This document shows, in pieces, positions 43,521 through 52,753 of a stretch of DNA of 64,000 nt (the stretch's first letter is position 1; each line of letters opens with the position of its first letter). The stretch is from Nonomuraea candida. Its GTDB lineage: Bacteria > Actinomycetota > Actinomycetes > Streptosporangiales > Streptosporangiaceae. Below the pieces are notes generated by a model that ran no database searches, was not told where the DNA came from, and was given only the letters and a program-made list of their open reading frames with translations. Position numbers and translations under genes: made by a program. The DNA lies in assembly GCF_000725485.1 (NCBI RefSeq), contig NZ_JOAG01000009.1, positions 186,001 to 250,000 on the forward strand, in the 5' to 3' direction.

Positions 43521-44749
43521 CAGGTGGTCGCGTACGGACGGCGGGCCCGGCCCGCCGCCCGGTTGACGGTGACGCGCTCCAGGACCCAGAGCACGACGGT
43601 CCCGGCGGCCAGGGCGGCGCCCAGGAGGCACACGGCGGTCCAGCCGCCCACCGCCCAGGCCGCCGAGGTCAGCGCGGACCCCGCCGCGCCGCCGAGGAAC
43701 AGGGCGGTCGAGAAGGCGGAGTTGATGCGGTTACGGGCCTCGGGCCGCAGCGCGTAGACGACGTTCTGGCTGCTGTTGAGCACCGCCTGGTGGGCCAGGT
43801 CCAGCACGACCACGCCGATGAGCAGCCAGGCCAGGGAGCCCGCCCCCGCGGCGCTCGCCGCCCAGGACAGCGCCAGCAGCGCCGTCCCGGCCCCGGTCAC
43901 GAGCTGGACGTGCCCGCGGTCGGCCAGCCGCCCCGCCACCGTGGCGGTCAGCGCGCCCGCCACGCCGAGCAGCCCGACCAGCCCGATCGCCGGCTCCCCC
44001 CAGTGGTACGGCGCCCCCGACAGCAGAAAGGTCAGCGCCGTCCACAACACGCTGAACGAGGCCAGGCTCAGGGCGGCGATGCCGGCCCGCCACCGCAGCA
44101 GCGGCTCGTGCCGGAACATCCCCGCCGTCGAGCGCAGCAGCGCCGGATAGGACAGTCGCCGGCCGTCCCCGCCGAGCCGGGGCAGGAAGATCCGCAGCAG
44201 CACCGCCATCAGCGCCATGAGGATCGCGCTCACCCAGTAGACCGTCCGCCAGCCGCCCAGCTCCGACAGCGCCCCCGACGCGGTGCGCGCCAGCAGCAGG
44301 CCCAGCATCAGCCCGGTCATCACCGTGCCGACCACCCGGCCGCGCTCCTCCGGGCGGGCCAGCGTCGCCGCGAACGGCACCACCACCTGCGCCGCCACCG
44401 AGGTCAGCGCGGTCAGCGTGGTGCCGGCCAGCAGCACCGCGCCGTTGGGCGCGGCGGCCGACACCAGCAGGAACAGCGCGGTCGCCGCGTAGAGCGCCAC
44501 GGCCAGCCGGCGCCGCTCGATCAGGTCGCCGAGCGGCACCAGCAGGATCAGCCCCAGCGCGTACCCGCCCTGCGCGGCCGTCACCACCAGCGCCGCCAGC
44601 GGGGGCTCGATCGCCAGCTCCCGGGCGATGAGGTCGAGCAGCGGCTGCGCGAAGTAGTTGCCCGAGACCGCCAGCCCCGTCGCCACCGACATGAGCAGGA
44701 GCAGGCCCCGGGGCAGGCCGCTCTCGGCAGGAGTTCGCAACACCGTCAT
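43520..44749 (-). CDS. MFS transporter
   Basis: About 409 residues from an ATG at 44749 with gaggctggg upstream (an earlier ATG lacks a site). Twelve helices with GNYFAQPLLDLIARELAI, GYALGLILLVPLGDLIERRR (motif A) and LNSSQNVVYALRPEARNRIN. Resembles the YnfM/inner-membrane sugar or drug efflux group of MFS. Forms an operon with the NmrA gene, divergent from the LysR gene. Confidence 0.88.
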   Translation of the reverse strand: MTVLRTPAESGLPRGLLLLMSVATGLAVSGNYFAQPLLDLIARELAIEPPLAALVVTAAQGGYALGLILLVPLGDLIERRRLAVALYAATALFLLVSAAAPNGAVLLAGTTLTALTSVAAQVVVPFAATLARPEERGRVVGTVMTGLMLGLLLARTASGALSELGGWRTVYWVSAILMALMAVLLRIFLPRLGGDGRRLSYPALLRSTAGMFRHEPLLRWRAGIAALSLASFSVLWTALTFLLSGAPYHWGEPAIGLVGLLGVAGALTATVAGRLADRGHVQLVTGAGTALLALSWAASAAGAGSLAWLLIGVVVLDLAHQAVLNSSQNVVYALRPEARNRINSAFSTALFLGGAAGSALTSAAWAVGGWTAVCLLGAALAAGTVVLWVLERVTVNRAAGRARRPYATT

Positions 44750-44807
44750 GCGCCCAGCCTCGGCCATGGACGATCAATGAGTCCAACGCATGTTTGTCAT
44801 GAGAACG

Positions 44808-44822
44808 ATCGTGATCCACGAT
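44808..44822. promoter_or_regulatory. LysR-type operator
   Basis: atcgtgatccacgat: an ATC-N9-GAT box with six perfect pairs on each side, just ahead of the LysR start and between the divergent genes. An outer pair gatcaat (44772-44778) / attgatc (44821-44827) adds to the symmetry. Confidence 0.65.
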
Positions 44823-44828
44823 TGATCC

Positions 44829-45701
44829 ATGGAACTGCAGCAGATGCGCTACGTCGTCGCCGTCGCCGAGACGGGCAACTTCACCCGCGCCGCCGAGCAG
44901 TGCCTGGTCGTCCAGTCCGCGCTGAGCCACCAGATCGCCCGCCTCGAACGCGAGCTGGGCGCGCGGTTGTTCGACCGCACCAGCCGGCGGGTGCGGCTGA
45001 CCCCGGCGGGCGAGGCGTTCCTCCCGGCGGCGCGGCAGGCGCTCGACGCCGCGGAGCGCGCCCGCGCCGAGGTGGCGGCGGCCACCGGCGAGATCCGGGG
45101 CCGGCTCGCCCTCGGCGCCATCCCCACCGTCGTGGCGGTCGATCTGCCCAGCGAGCTGAAACGCTTCCACCGGCGGCACCCGCACGTGCGGATCACCCTG
45201 CGCTCGGGGGCGAGCGAGGAGCTGGCCGAACGCGTCCGGCAGGGCACCCTCGACGTCGCCTTCCTGGGCCTGCCGGTGGACGCGCGCCCCAAGGGCGTCA
45301 GCGGCCGCGAGCTGGCCCGGGGCGAGCTCGTGGCCGTGGTGTCGCCCGCCCATCCGCTGGCCCGCGCGGCGCAGCTGGACCTGCACGACCTGTCGGACGA
45401 GCCGTTCGTCGACTTCCCTCCGGGCTCCGCCGCGCGGGCGCAGTCCGACCAGGCCTTCGAGGCGGCCGGGGTCCGGCGCGAGGTCGCCTTCGAGGTGACG
45501 ACCGTGGACTTCATGGCCCGCCTGATCCGGCAGGACCTGGGTGTCGGGATGTTGCCCGCGGCGTTCGTGCGGGAGCTTCCCGACCTGCACGTGCTGCGGC
45601 TGCGCGACGCGCCCGCCCGCATGGAGTACCTGGTCTGGAGCCGCTTCCCGCCGTCACCCGCCGCCGCGGCCTTCCTGTCCGGCCTGGACCTCCCGGCCTG
45701 A
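44829..45701 (+). CDS. LysR-family transcriptional regulator
   Basis: 290 residues. The N-terminal winged helix-turn-helix (MELQQMRYVVAVAETGNFTR, AAEQCLVVQSALSHQIARLE) is textbook LysR, with an effector-binding domain of periplasmic-binding fold after it (LRSGASEELAERVRQGTLDV). Divergent from the MFS-NmrA operon and probably its activator or repressor. Confidence 0.92.
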   Translation: MELQQMRYVVAVAETGNFTRAAEQCLVVQSALSHQIARLERELGARLFDRTSRRVRLTPAGEAFLPAARQALDAAERARAEVAAATGEIRGRLALGAIPTVVAVDLPSELKRFHRRHPHVRITLRSGASEELAERVRQGTLDVAFLGLPVDARPKGVSGRELARGELVAVVSPAHPLARAAQLDLHDLSDEPFVDFPPGSAARAQSDQAFEAAGVRREVAFEVTTVDFMARLIRQDLGVGMLPAAFVRELPDLHVLRLRDAPARMEYLVWSRFPPSPAAAAFLSGLDLPA

Positions 45702-45800
45702 GGCGGTCTCGTGAATGCCAGGGGCAGGCCCGGATGGGGGCCGCTCACGCGAGGGGAGCCGGGTGCTCGGGCTCGCAGGTGCGAGGTAGGGTGAGGGATT

Positions 45801-46214
45801 GTGACGACGTTCCGGATCAGCGAGGCCGCGGCGCTGCTCGGGGTCAGCTCCGACACCGTCCGCCGCTGGGTCGACGCGGGCCGCCTCGCGGCCGAGCGCG
45901 ACGAGCACGGCCACCGGCTGGTCAACGGCGCCGACCTGGCGGCCTTCGCCCGCGCGCAGGTCGGCGCGGGCGCCGACGGCGGCCGCTCGTCGGCCCGCAA
46001 CCGCTTCCGCGGGATCGTGACCGAGGTGCTGCGCGACGCGGTGATGGCCCAGGTGGAGATCGCCGCGGGGCCGTTCAGGGTGGTGTCGCTGATGAGCCGG
46101 CAGGCCGCCGACGAGCTGGGGCTGGAGCCGGGGGTGGTCGCGGTCGCCGTGATCAAGTCCACCAACGTCGTCGTGGAGATTCCGGGCCACGAGCGCGTGG
46201 CCGGCCAGTCGTGA
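45801..46214 (+). CDS. molybdate-responsive regulator: helix-turn-helix plus TOBE domain
   Basis: 137 residues from a GTG at 45801. Residues 1-55 are a MerR/excisionase-like DNA-binding domain (FRISEAAALLGVSSDTVRRW, VDAGRLAAERDEHGHRL). Residues about 66-132 form one molybdate-binding Mop/TOBE domain (RNRFRGIVTEVLRDAVMAQV, VVAVAVIKSTNVVVEIP). This layout is the small actinobacterial counterpart of ModE. The gene sits directly before modABC, so molybdate-dependent control of that operon is very likely. Confidence 0.87.
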   Translation: MTTFRISEAAALLGVSSDTVRRWVDAGRLAAERDEHGHRLVNGADLAAFARAQVGAGADGGRSSARNRFRGIVTEVLRDAVMAQVEIAAGPFRVVSLMSRQAADELGLEPGVVAVAVIKSTNVVVEIPGHERVAGQS

Positions 46215-46224
46215 GGAGCTCCCC

Positions 46225-47028
46225 TTGGTGTTCAGGCGTCTTTCCCGGTGGGCGATCGCCGCGCCCGTCGCGCTCGCCCTGGCGGGCCTGGCCGGCTGCG
46301 GCTCCGGCGGGGCGGGCCCGTCCGCCGCGTCGCCGCCGGCGTCCGGCGGCGGCGGCGCGAAGCAGGTGACGGTGTTCGCGGCGGCCTCGCTGACCGGCAC
46401 CTTCACCGAGCTGGGCAGGAGGTTCGAGGCCGCACATCCGGGCACGACGGTGCGGTTCAACTTCGGCTCCAGCGCCACGCTGGCCCAGCAGATCACCCAG
46501 GGCGCGCCGGCCGACGTGTTCGCCGCGGCGAGCCCGGCCACGATGAAGACGGTCACCGACGCGGGGCTGGCGGGCTCGCCGACCACGTTCACGCGCAACA
46601 GGCTGCAGATCGCGGTGCCCGCCGGCGGCCCGGCCAAGGTGAGCGGGCTGAAGGACCTGGCGGCGCCCGGGGTGAAGGTGGCGCTCTGCGCCGAGCAGGT
46701 GCCGTGCGGCGCCGCGGCGGTCAAGGCGCTGGCCGCCGCCGGCCTGACCGTCACGCCCGTGACGCTGGAGCAGGACGTCAAGGCCACCCTCACCAAGGTG
46801 CGGCTGGGCGAGGTGGACGCCGCCCTGGTCTACCGGACCGACGTGCTCGCGGCCGGCGGCGAGGTGCGCGGCATCGACTTCCCCGAGGCCGGCCGGGCGG
46901 TCAACGACTACCCGATCGCCACCGTCACCGGCGCGCCCGCCGGTGACCTGGCCCGGCGCTTCGTCGAGCTGGTGTTGTCGCCGCAGGGCGCCGGCGTGCT
47001 GACCAAGGCCGGATTCGAGGCCCCCTGA
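46225..47028 (+). CDS. modA: molybdate-binding lipoprotein of the ABC importer
   Basis: About 267 residues; TTG at 46225 or GTG at 46228, with gaggag upstream. The lipobox LAGLAGC is followed by a Gly/Ser linker and a substrate-binding domain: VTVFAAASLTGTFTELGRRF, FNFGSSATLAQQITQGAPAD, VFAAASP. The Ser of AAASL and of GSSATL are the usual oxyanion ligands. It binds molybdate or tungstate outside the membrane and delivers it to ModBC. Confidence 0.93.
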   Translation: MVFRRLSRWAIAAPVALALAGLAGCGSGGAGPSAASPPASGGGGAKQVTVFAAASLTGTFTELGRRFEAAHPGTTVRFNFGSSATLAQQITQGAPADVFAAASPATMKTVTDAGLAGSPTTFTRNRLQIAVPAGGPAKVSGLKDLAAPGVKVALCAEQVPCGAAAVKALAAAGLTVTPVTLEQDVKATLTKVRLGEVDAALVYRTDVLAAGGEVRGIDFPEAGRAVNDYPIATVTGAPAGDLARRFVELVLSPQGAGVLTKAGFEAP

Positions 47029-47033
47029 TCCGC

Positions 47034-47885
47034 ATGAGCTCCACCGCACCCGAACAGCTCGACGTGCCGGGCCCGCGCGGGCGGACGGCCCGAGGCCGCG
47101 AGGTCACCGGCCGGCCGCCGTGGATGCTGGTCGTGCCCGCGCTGGCGGGGCTGGCCTTCCTGATCCTGCCGCTGGCCGGGCTGCTGGTCCGCGCCCCCTG
47201 GTCCACGCTGCTCCAGCGGCTGGCCGAGCCGCACGTGCTGGAGGCGCTGCGGCTGTCGCTGGTGTCCGCCACCATCGCCACCGCCGTGTGCCTGCTGTTC
47301 GGCGTGCCGCTGGCCTGGCTGCTGGCCCGGGTCGAGTTCCCGGGGCGGCGCCTGGTGCGCGCCCTGGTCACCGTGCCGCTGGTGCTGCCGCCGGTCGTCG
47401 GGGGCGTGGCGCTGCTGCTGGTGCTGGGCCGCCGCGGCCTGGCCGGGCAGTGGCTGGAGGCCACGTTCGGGGTCACGCTGCCGTTCACGACGGCGGGCGT
47501 GGTCATCGCCGAGGCCTTCGTCGCGATGCCCTTCCTGGTGATCAGCGTGGAGGGCGCGCTGCGCGGCGCCGACCAGCGTTTCGAGGAGGCCGCCGCGACG
47601 CTCGGGGCCTCGCGGTGGACGGTGTTCCGGCGGGTGACGCTGCCCATGGTCATGCCGGGCGTGGTGGCGGGGGCGGTGCTCTGCTGGGCGCGGGCGCTGG
47701 GCGAGTTCGGGGCGACGATCACGTTCGCGGGCAACTTCCCCGGCACGACCCGCACCATGCCCCTGGCGGTCTACCTGGCGCTGGAGACCGAGCCGGAGGC
47801 GGCGATCGTGCTCAGCCTGGTGCTGCTGGCCGTCTCGGTGGTCATCCTGGCCAGCCTGCGCGACCGGTGGGTGAGCGCGCCGTGA
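47034..47885 (+). CDS. modB: molybdate ABC transporter permease
   Basis: 283 residues with about six membrane helices and the EAA loop (EEAAATLGASRWTVFRRVTL) that docks on the ATPase. GEFGATITFAGNFPGTTRTM is the conserved ModB end motif. It begins 5 bases after modA and overlaps modC by four bases (GTGA). Confidence 0.93.
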   Translation: MSSTAPEQLDVPGPRGRTARGREVTGRPPWMLVVPALAGLAFLILPLAGLLVRAPWSTLLQRLAEPHVLEALRLSLVSATIATAVCLLFGVPLAWLLARVEFPGRRLVRALVTVPLVLPPVVGGVALLLVLGRRGLAGQWLEATFGVTLPFTTAGVVIAEAFVAMPFLVISVEGALRGADQRFEEAAATLGASRWTVFRRVTLPMVMPGVVAGAVLCWARALGEFGATITFAGNFPGTTRTMPLAVYLALETEPEAAIVLSLVLLAVSVVILASLRDRWVSAP

Positions 47886-48913
47886 CCCTCGACGCCCGGC
47901 TGGTGGTCGCCAGGCCCGCCTTCACCCTCGACGTCGCGCTGCGGGTCGCCCCCGGGGAGGTGGTGGCGCTGCTCGGGCCCAACGGCGCGGGCAAGACCAC
48001 GGCGCTGCGCGCGCTGGCCGGCCTCACGCCCATGTCCGGCGGGCGGATCAGCCTGCGCGGCAGGCCGCTGCACACCCTGCCCGCCGAGGGCCGGCCGATC
48101 GGCATGGTCTTTCAGGACTACCTGCTCTTCCCCCACCTGTCGGCGCTCGACAACGTGGCCTTCGGGCCGCGCTGCCAGGGCGTGCCCAGGGCCGAGGCGC
48201 GCCGCGCCGCCGCCGTCCTGCTGGAGCGGGTGGGCCTGGCCGACCGCGCCGCCGCCCGGCCGCGCGAGCTGTCCGGCGGGCAGGCCCAGCGGGTGGCGCT
48301 CGCCCGCGCGCTGGCCGTACGGCCCGAGCTGCTGCTGCTGGACGAGCCGCTGGCCGCGCTCGACGCTCACACCCGGCTGGAGATCCGCTCCCAGCTGCGC
48401 CGCCACCTGGCCGACTTCGACGGCGCCACCGTGCTGGTCACCCACGATCCCCTCGACGCCATGGTGCTGGCCGACCGGTTGATCGTCATCGAGGGCGGCG
48501 CCGTGGTCCAGCAGGGCACCCCGGCCGAGGTCGCCCGCCGCCCGCGCACCGACTACGTGGCCCGTCTCGTCGGCCTCAACCTGTATCGGGGGGTGGCCGA
48601 CGGGAGCCGGGTCACCGTGGGGGAGCTGGCGCTGCACACCTGCGAGCAGCTCGAAGGGCCCGCGTTCGTGGCCTTCCCGCCCGCCGCCGTGGCGCTCTAC
48701 CGCAGCAGGCCCGACGGCAGCCCGCGCAACCTGTGGCAGGCGCGCATCGAGGGCATCGAACGCCACGGTGACAACGTCCGGGTGCACCTCGACGGCCCCG
48801 TCACCGCCTTCGCCGACATCACCCCTGCCGCTGTCGCCGATCTCGACCTGAGCGCCGGCCAGCGGATCTGGGTCTCGGTCAAGGCCACCGAGACGCACGC
48901 CTACGCGGCGTGA
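47882..48913 (+). CDS. modC: molybdate ABC transporter ATP-binding protein
   Basis: 343 residues from a GTG overlapping the modB stop. Walker A GPNGAGKT (32-39), Q-loop MVFQDYLLFPHLS, signature LSGGQAQRVALARAL, Walker B LLLLDEPLAALD, H-loop VTHDP. The last about 85 residues form a TOBE domain (NLWQARIEGIERHGDNVRVH) that can sense oxyanion. Powers molybdate import with ModAB. Confidence 0.93.
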   Translation: MTLDARLVVARPAFTLDVALRVAPGEVVALLGPNGAGKTTALRALAGLTPMSGGRISLRGRPLHTLPAEGRPIGMVFQDYLLFPHLSALDNVAFGPRCQGVPRAEARRAAAVLLERVGLADRAAARPRELSGGQAQRVALARALAVRPELLLLDEPLAALDAHTRLEIRSQLRRHLADFDGATVLVTHDPLDAMVLADRLIVIEGGAVVQQGTPAEVARRPRTDYVARLVGLNLYRGVADGSRVTVGELALHTCEQLEGPAFVAFPPAAVALYRSRPDGSPRNLWQARIEGIERHGDNVRVHLDGPVTAFADITPAAVADLDLSAGQRIWVSVKATETHAYAA

Positions 48914-49023
48914 CGGCCGGCCCCATGTGACGGAGGGTAGCTGTGTGTAGCCTTAGAGTTACTGAGAGTAGTGGCATCATGACGTAACGGCCTTCCCATC
49001 CCAGCAGAAAGGTGGAGTTCCCG

Positions 49024-50175
49024 ATGCGTCTTCGCCGCCGCCGCTGTCTGGTCTGCTACTGGCACGACGGCACGTTCGTCGCCCGCCCGTACCCCGGCGG
49101 CGAAGCCGTCACCCTGCCCGCGACCGCCGCCGCGCTGCTGGCCGCGTACGAGGACTGGACCGCCCCGCCCCAGGAGGACGCCGACGACGGCACCATCACC
49201 CTGCTGCGCGAGCACGGCATCCTGCTCGCCGAGGGCGGCGAGGAGGCCGAGCGGGACGCCCGGGCCGCCGAGGAGTGGGGCTCCTGGGAGGCCGAGGATC
49301 CCTTCTTCCCCCGCACCGCCACCGCCTTCCCCGAGACAGCCGCTGTCTTCCCGGACACCGTCACGGCCTTCCCGGACACTGTCACCGCCTTTCCGGACAC
49401 TGTCACCGCCTTTCCGGACACCGCAACGGCGCAGACCCAGCGGCGGGCGCGGTCCCCGGGGGCCGGGGAGGGGCCGGCGCCGTTCGCCGGGCGGCCGCAC
49501 GCCGCCCGCATCCTGCTGCCGCGCCGCCCCGCCGAGCTGGCCACGCCGTTCGGGGAGGTGCTCCGCCTGGGCGCCGCCCGCGGGGACCTCGCCTCCGGCC
49601 CCGTCGCCCTGACCACCCTCGCCGCGCTGCTGGCCACGTGTTTCGGCCCGGCCGGCCACCCCGGCGCGCCTTCGTGCCACGCCGGCGCGCGGCAGGAGCT
49701 CGACCCCTACCTGGCGGTCTGGAACGTCAGCGGCGTGCCCGCCGGCGTCTACCGCTACGACGCCCGCGACCACAGCCTGGCGCTGCTCGGCGAGGGATTC
49801 ACCGGCGCCGAGGCCGTCCACCTGTGCGCCGGCCAGGAGTGGGCGGGGCAGGCGGCGTTCCTCGTCGTCCTGGCCGCGGTGGTCGAGCGCGCCCGCGCCC
49901 GGCACCGCCTGGCCCGCGCCCACCGGGTCTGCCTGCTGGACGCCGGCCACCTGGGGCAGCTCTTCGCCCTCACGGCCGCCGCGCTGGGCCTGGGCCCCCG
50001 GCAGACCGGCGCCTTCCACGACGGCGCCGTCGCCGGCCGCCTCGGCCTGGACGGCAGCGGCCACACCCCGCTGTCGGTGCTGGGCGCCGGGCATCCGCGC
50101 ACCGCCGCCGCGACCGCCGGCCGGGCGGCCGGCCCGCCCGGCACGAGGGCGGCCGCGGCGCCGGAGGGCTCATAG
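49024..50175 (+). CDS. SagB/ThcOx-type nitroreductase-fold protein, orphan, with heptad repeats
   Basis: 383 residues from an ATG at 49024 with aaaggtgg upstream. The N-terminus (RRRCLVCYWHDGTFVARPYP) and the nitroreductase-like C-terminal half (LDPYLAVWNVSGVPAGVYRY, CAGQEWAGQAAFLVVLAAVV, HLGQLFALTAAALGLGPRQT) resemble SagB/ThcOx FMN dehydrogenases, which oxidise azolines in RiPP pathways. Between them lies an inserted repeat region. No YcaO gene, precursor or cyclodehydratase is near. The flavin contact residues are only partly recognisable, so activity is uncertain. Confidence 0.7.
   Translation: MRLRRRRCLVCYWHDGTFVARPYPGGEAVTLPATAAALLAAYEDWTAPPQEDADDGTITLLREHGILLAEGGEEAERDARAAEEWGSWEAEDPFFPRTATAFPETAAVFPDTVTAFPDTVTAFPDTVTAFPDTATAQTQRRARSPGAGEGPAPFAGRPHAARILLPRRPAELATPFGEVLRLGAARGDLASGPVALTTLAALLATCFGPAGHPGAPSCHAGARQELDPYLAVWNVSGVPAGVYRYDARDHSLALLGEGFTGAEAVHLCAGQEWAGQAAFLVVLAAVVERARARHRLARAHRVCLLDAGHLGQLFALTAAALGLGPRQTGAFHDGAVAGRLGLDGSGHTPLSVLGAGHPRTAAATAGRAAGPPGTRAAAAPEGS
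49326..49430 (+). repeat. 21-base coding repeats (FPDTVTA heptads)
   Basis: Five consecutive seven-residue units of the type TAFPDTV inside the SagB-like gene, the last three nearly identical at DNA level (gcctttccggacactgtcac). The exactness points to recent expansion. Confidence 0.8.
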
Positions 50176-50180
50176 CCGGG

Positions 50181-52745
50181 TCAGGCGGGCACCGTGAACT
50201 CGTGGCTGCCCGAGCCCACCTCACGCGGCTCGGCGCCCGGCAGGTCCACCACCGCCGTCGTGCCCGGCGGCACGGTGGCGGAGACCGTGAGCGTCTCGCC
50301 GTCCGTGCTCCAGGACACCGCGGCCGGCCCGTACGGCGTGTCGAGGCGGGCCGAGGCGCGGGTCAGCCCGCCACCGGGGCGGGGCGCGACGCGCAGGCGG
50401 CGGTAACCCGGCGCGTCCGGGGCGAGACCGGCGACCGTGCGGTGCAGGAAGTCGGCCACCGCGCCGAGCGCGTAGTGGTTGAAGGAGGTCATCTCGCCGG
50501 GGTTGATCGTGCCGTCCGGCAGCATGCTGTCCCAGCGCTCCCAGATCGTGGTGGCGCCCATCGTCACCGGATACAGCCACGAGGGGCACTCGCGCTGGGT
50601 GAGGAGCCGGTAGGCGGTGTCGTACGCGCCGACCGAGCAGAGCGCGTCGCAGATGAGCGGCGTGCCGACGAAACCGGTGCCGATGCGGTGGCCGTCGGCG
50701 GCGACGAGCTGCACCAGCCGCCGCCCGGCCCGCTCCCGCTGCTCGGGCCCGTCCAGCAGGTCCAGGCAGAGGGCCAGGGCGTAGGCGGTCTGGGTGTCGC
50801 AGGCCAGCCGTCCCGACGGGGTGACGAACTCGCGCCGGAAGGCCGCGCGCACCCGCGCGGCCAGCTCCGCGTAACGCGCCGCGTCCGAGGAGTGGCCGAG
50901 CAGCGCCGCCGTCTCGGCCACGACGCCGGCCGACCAGGCGTGGTAGGCGGTGGCGACCAGCGCGTGGTCGGTGCGGGCCCTGCCGGGGTCGTCCGGGGGA
51001 GCGGCGGGGTCGAGCCAGTCGCCGAACTGGAAGCCCTCGTCCCACAGGTGGCCGGCGCCGGCGATGGAGGCGATCTGGTCCACCCAGGCGGTCATGCTCG
51101 CGTACTGGGCGGACAGCAGGCCGAGGTCGCCGGTGCGCTGGTAGAGCACCCACGGGACGAGCACGGCGGCGTCGCCCCACGCGGCGGTCGGCGAGGTCTC
51201 GAACGCCATCGGCAGCTGCACCCACGGCACGTAGTGCGGGACGGTGCCGTGCTCGGCCTGCTCGGCGGCCAGGTCGGCGAGCCACGACGCCAGCGGGCCC
51301 GCGCAGTCGTAGAGGAAGGCGGCGGTGGGCGCGAACACCTGGATGTCGCCGGTCCAGCCCAGCCGCTCGTCGCGCTGCGGGCAGTCGGTGGGCAGGTCCA
51401 CGTAGTTGCCGCGCATGCTCCACCGGACGTTGTCGTGCAGCCGGTTGAGCAGCGGGTCGGAGCAGTCGAAGTCGCCGATGGGCCGCAGGTCGGTGTGGCA
51501 CACGACGGCCCGCACGTCGGAGGGGTCCAGCTCGCCGGGCCAGTCGTCGATCTGCGCGTAGCGGAAGCCGTGCGTGGTGAAGCGCGGCTCCCACTCCTCG
51601 GGCTCGCCGTCGCCGCGCAGCGTGTACCGGTCGCAGGCGGCGGCGGCGCGCAGGGGCCGCACGCCGAGCGCGCCGTTCTCCAGCACCTCGGCGTGGCGCA
51701 GGGTGACGGTGTGGCCGGCCGGGCCCTGGACGCGGATGCGCAGGCGGCCGGCGATGTTCTGGCCGAAGTCGAGGATGGTCTCCCCGTTCGGGCCGGTCAG
51801 CACCTCGACGGGGCCGAGCGTCTCCGCGCGGCGCACGGGCGGGCCGGTGGGCGCGACGAGCAGCGCGGCGTCGTGGCCGAGCGCGTCGGCGGGCAGCCAG
51901 GCGGAGTCGTCGAAGCCGGGCTCCGACCAGCCCGCGGGCAGGAGGCGGGCGTCGTGGTGCTCGCCGTCGTACAGGCCGGCCGCGGTGACCGGGCCGCGCG
52001 CGCAGCGCCACGTGCCGTCGGTGGTCACGACGTCGGTGCCGCCGTCGGCGTAGGTGATCTCCAGCTGGGCGATGAGGGCGGTGCGGTCGCCGTAGATGCC
52101 GGTCTTGCCGCCGAGGAAGCCGAGGCGGCCCCGGTACCAGCCGTCGGCCAGGGTGGCGCCGATGGCGTTGCCGCCCTCGCGCAGCAGGCCGGTGACGTCG
52201 TGGGTGCGGTAGCGCAGGCGGTGGTGGTAGCTGCTCCAGCCGGGGGCGAGCACGTCGTCGCCGACCACCCGGCCGTTGAGCTCGATCTCGTACGTGCCGT
52301 GCGCCGTGACGTACAAGCGGGCCCGCTCGACCGGGCCGCGCAGGGTGAAGCCGCGGCGCAGCAGCAGCGCGGGGCCGTCGGGGGCGCCGAGCAGCTCCAC
52401 CGGGGGCGCGGCCGCCCCCGCCTGCCAGTCGGCCGCGCGCAGCAGCCCGGCCTCCACGTACGACCAGGGGCTCCAGTCGCTCACCGAGCCGTCGGCGCCG
52501 TGCACGCGCACCCGGGCGCCGCGCCGCTCGCGCGAGCCCAGCTCCGGGCCCGGCCAGGGCACGAGCACCGATTCGGCCGATTCGACGGGGCCCGTGGCGG
52601 TGCCGTCGCCGAGCTCGATCTCGTACGCCCGCTGCAGCCAGCCGGGGGTGTCGGTGGCGACGGTCCACGACAGGCGAGGGGCGGGTTCTCCCACGCCGAG
52701 GGGGTCCCGGTGGTGCTCGAACGTGGGAGCGGTGACGTTAAGCAA
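50181..52745 (-). CDS. alpha-L-rhamnosidase, GH78
   Basis: 854 residues from a TTG at 52745 with aaggag four bases upstream. Domain order is standard: N-terminal Fn3-like (PAPRLSWTV), Bac_rhamnosid_N (FTLRGPVERARLYVTAHGTY), beta domains, then an (alpha/alpha)6 barrel with LPTDCPQRDERLGWTGDIQV (catalytic acid region) and MGATTIWERWDSMLPDG. No signal peptide, so it hydrolyses imported rhamnosides in the cytoplasm. Last gene of the operon with the SBP and two permeases, starting 8 bases after the permease stop. Confidence 0.94.
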   Translation of the reverse strand: MLNVTAPTFEHHRDPLGVGEPAPRLSWTVATDTPGWLQRAYEIELGDGTATGPVESAESVLVPWPGPELGSRERRGARVRVHGADGSVSDWSPWSYVEAGLLRAADWQAGAAAPPVELLGAPDGPALLLRRGFTLRGPVERARLYVTAHGTYEIELNGRVVGDDVLAPGWSSYHHRLRYRTHDVTGLLREGGNAIGATLADGWYRGRLGFLGGKTGIYGDRTALIAQLEITYADGGTDVVTTDGTWRCARGPVTAAGLYDGEHHDARLLPAGWSEPGFDDSAWLPADALGHDAALLVAPTGPPVRRAETLGPVEVLTGPNGETILDFGQNIAGRLRIRVQGPAGHTVTLRHAEVLENGALGVRPLRAAAACDRYTLRGDGEPEEWEPRFTTHGFRYAQIDDWPGELDPSDVRAVVCHTDLRPIGDFDCSDPLLNRLHDNVRWSMRGNYVDLPTDCPQRDERLGWTGDIQVFAPTAAFLYDCAGPLASWLADLAAEQAEHGTVPHYVPWVQLPMAFETSPTAAWGDAAVLVPWVLYQRTGDLGLLSAQYASMTAWVDQIASIAGAGHLWDEGFQFGDWLDPAAPPDDPGRARTDHALVATAYHAWSAGVVAETAALLGHSSDAARYAELAARVRAAFRREFVTPSGRLACDTQTAYALALCLDLLDGPEQRERAGRRLVQLVAADGHRIGTGFVGTPLICDALCSVGAYDTAYRLLTQRECPSWLYPVTMGATTIWERWDSMLPDGTINPGEMTSFNHYALGAVADFLHRTVAGLAPDAPGYRRLRVAPRPGGGLTRASARLDTPYGPAAVSWSTDGETLTVSATVPPGTTAVVDLPGAEPREVGSGSHEFTVPA

Positions 52746-52753
52746 GGTGCTCC

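Noticed and set aside
43502..46369. 955-codon plus frame over the MFS, LysR and mod regulator genes
   Set aside because: Spans three genes on both strands with no domain; shadow.
49024..50175. SagB-like gene as part of a thiazole/oxazole RiPP cluster
   Set aside because: No YcaO protein, E1-like partner or Cys/Ser/Thr-rich precursor within the neighbourhood; the lasso cluster is 9 kb away and does not need such an enzyme.
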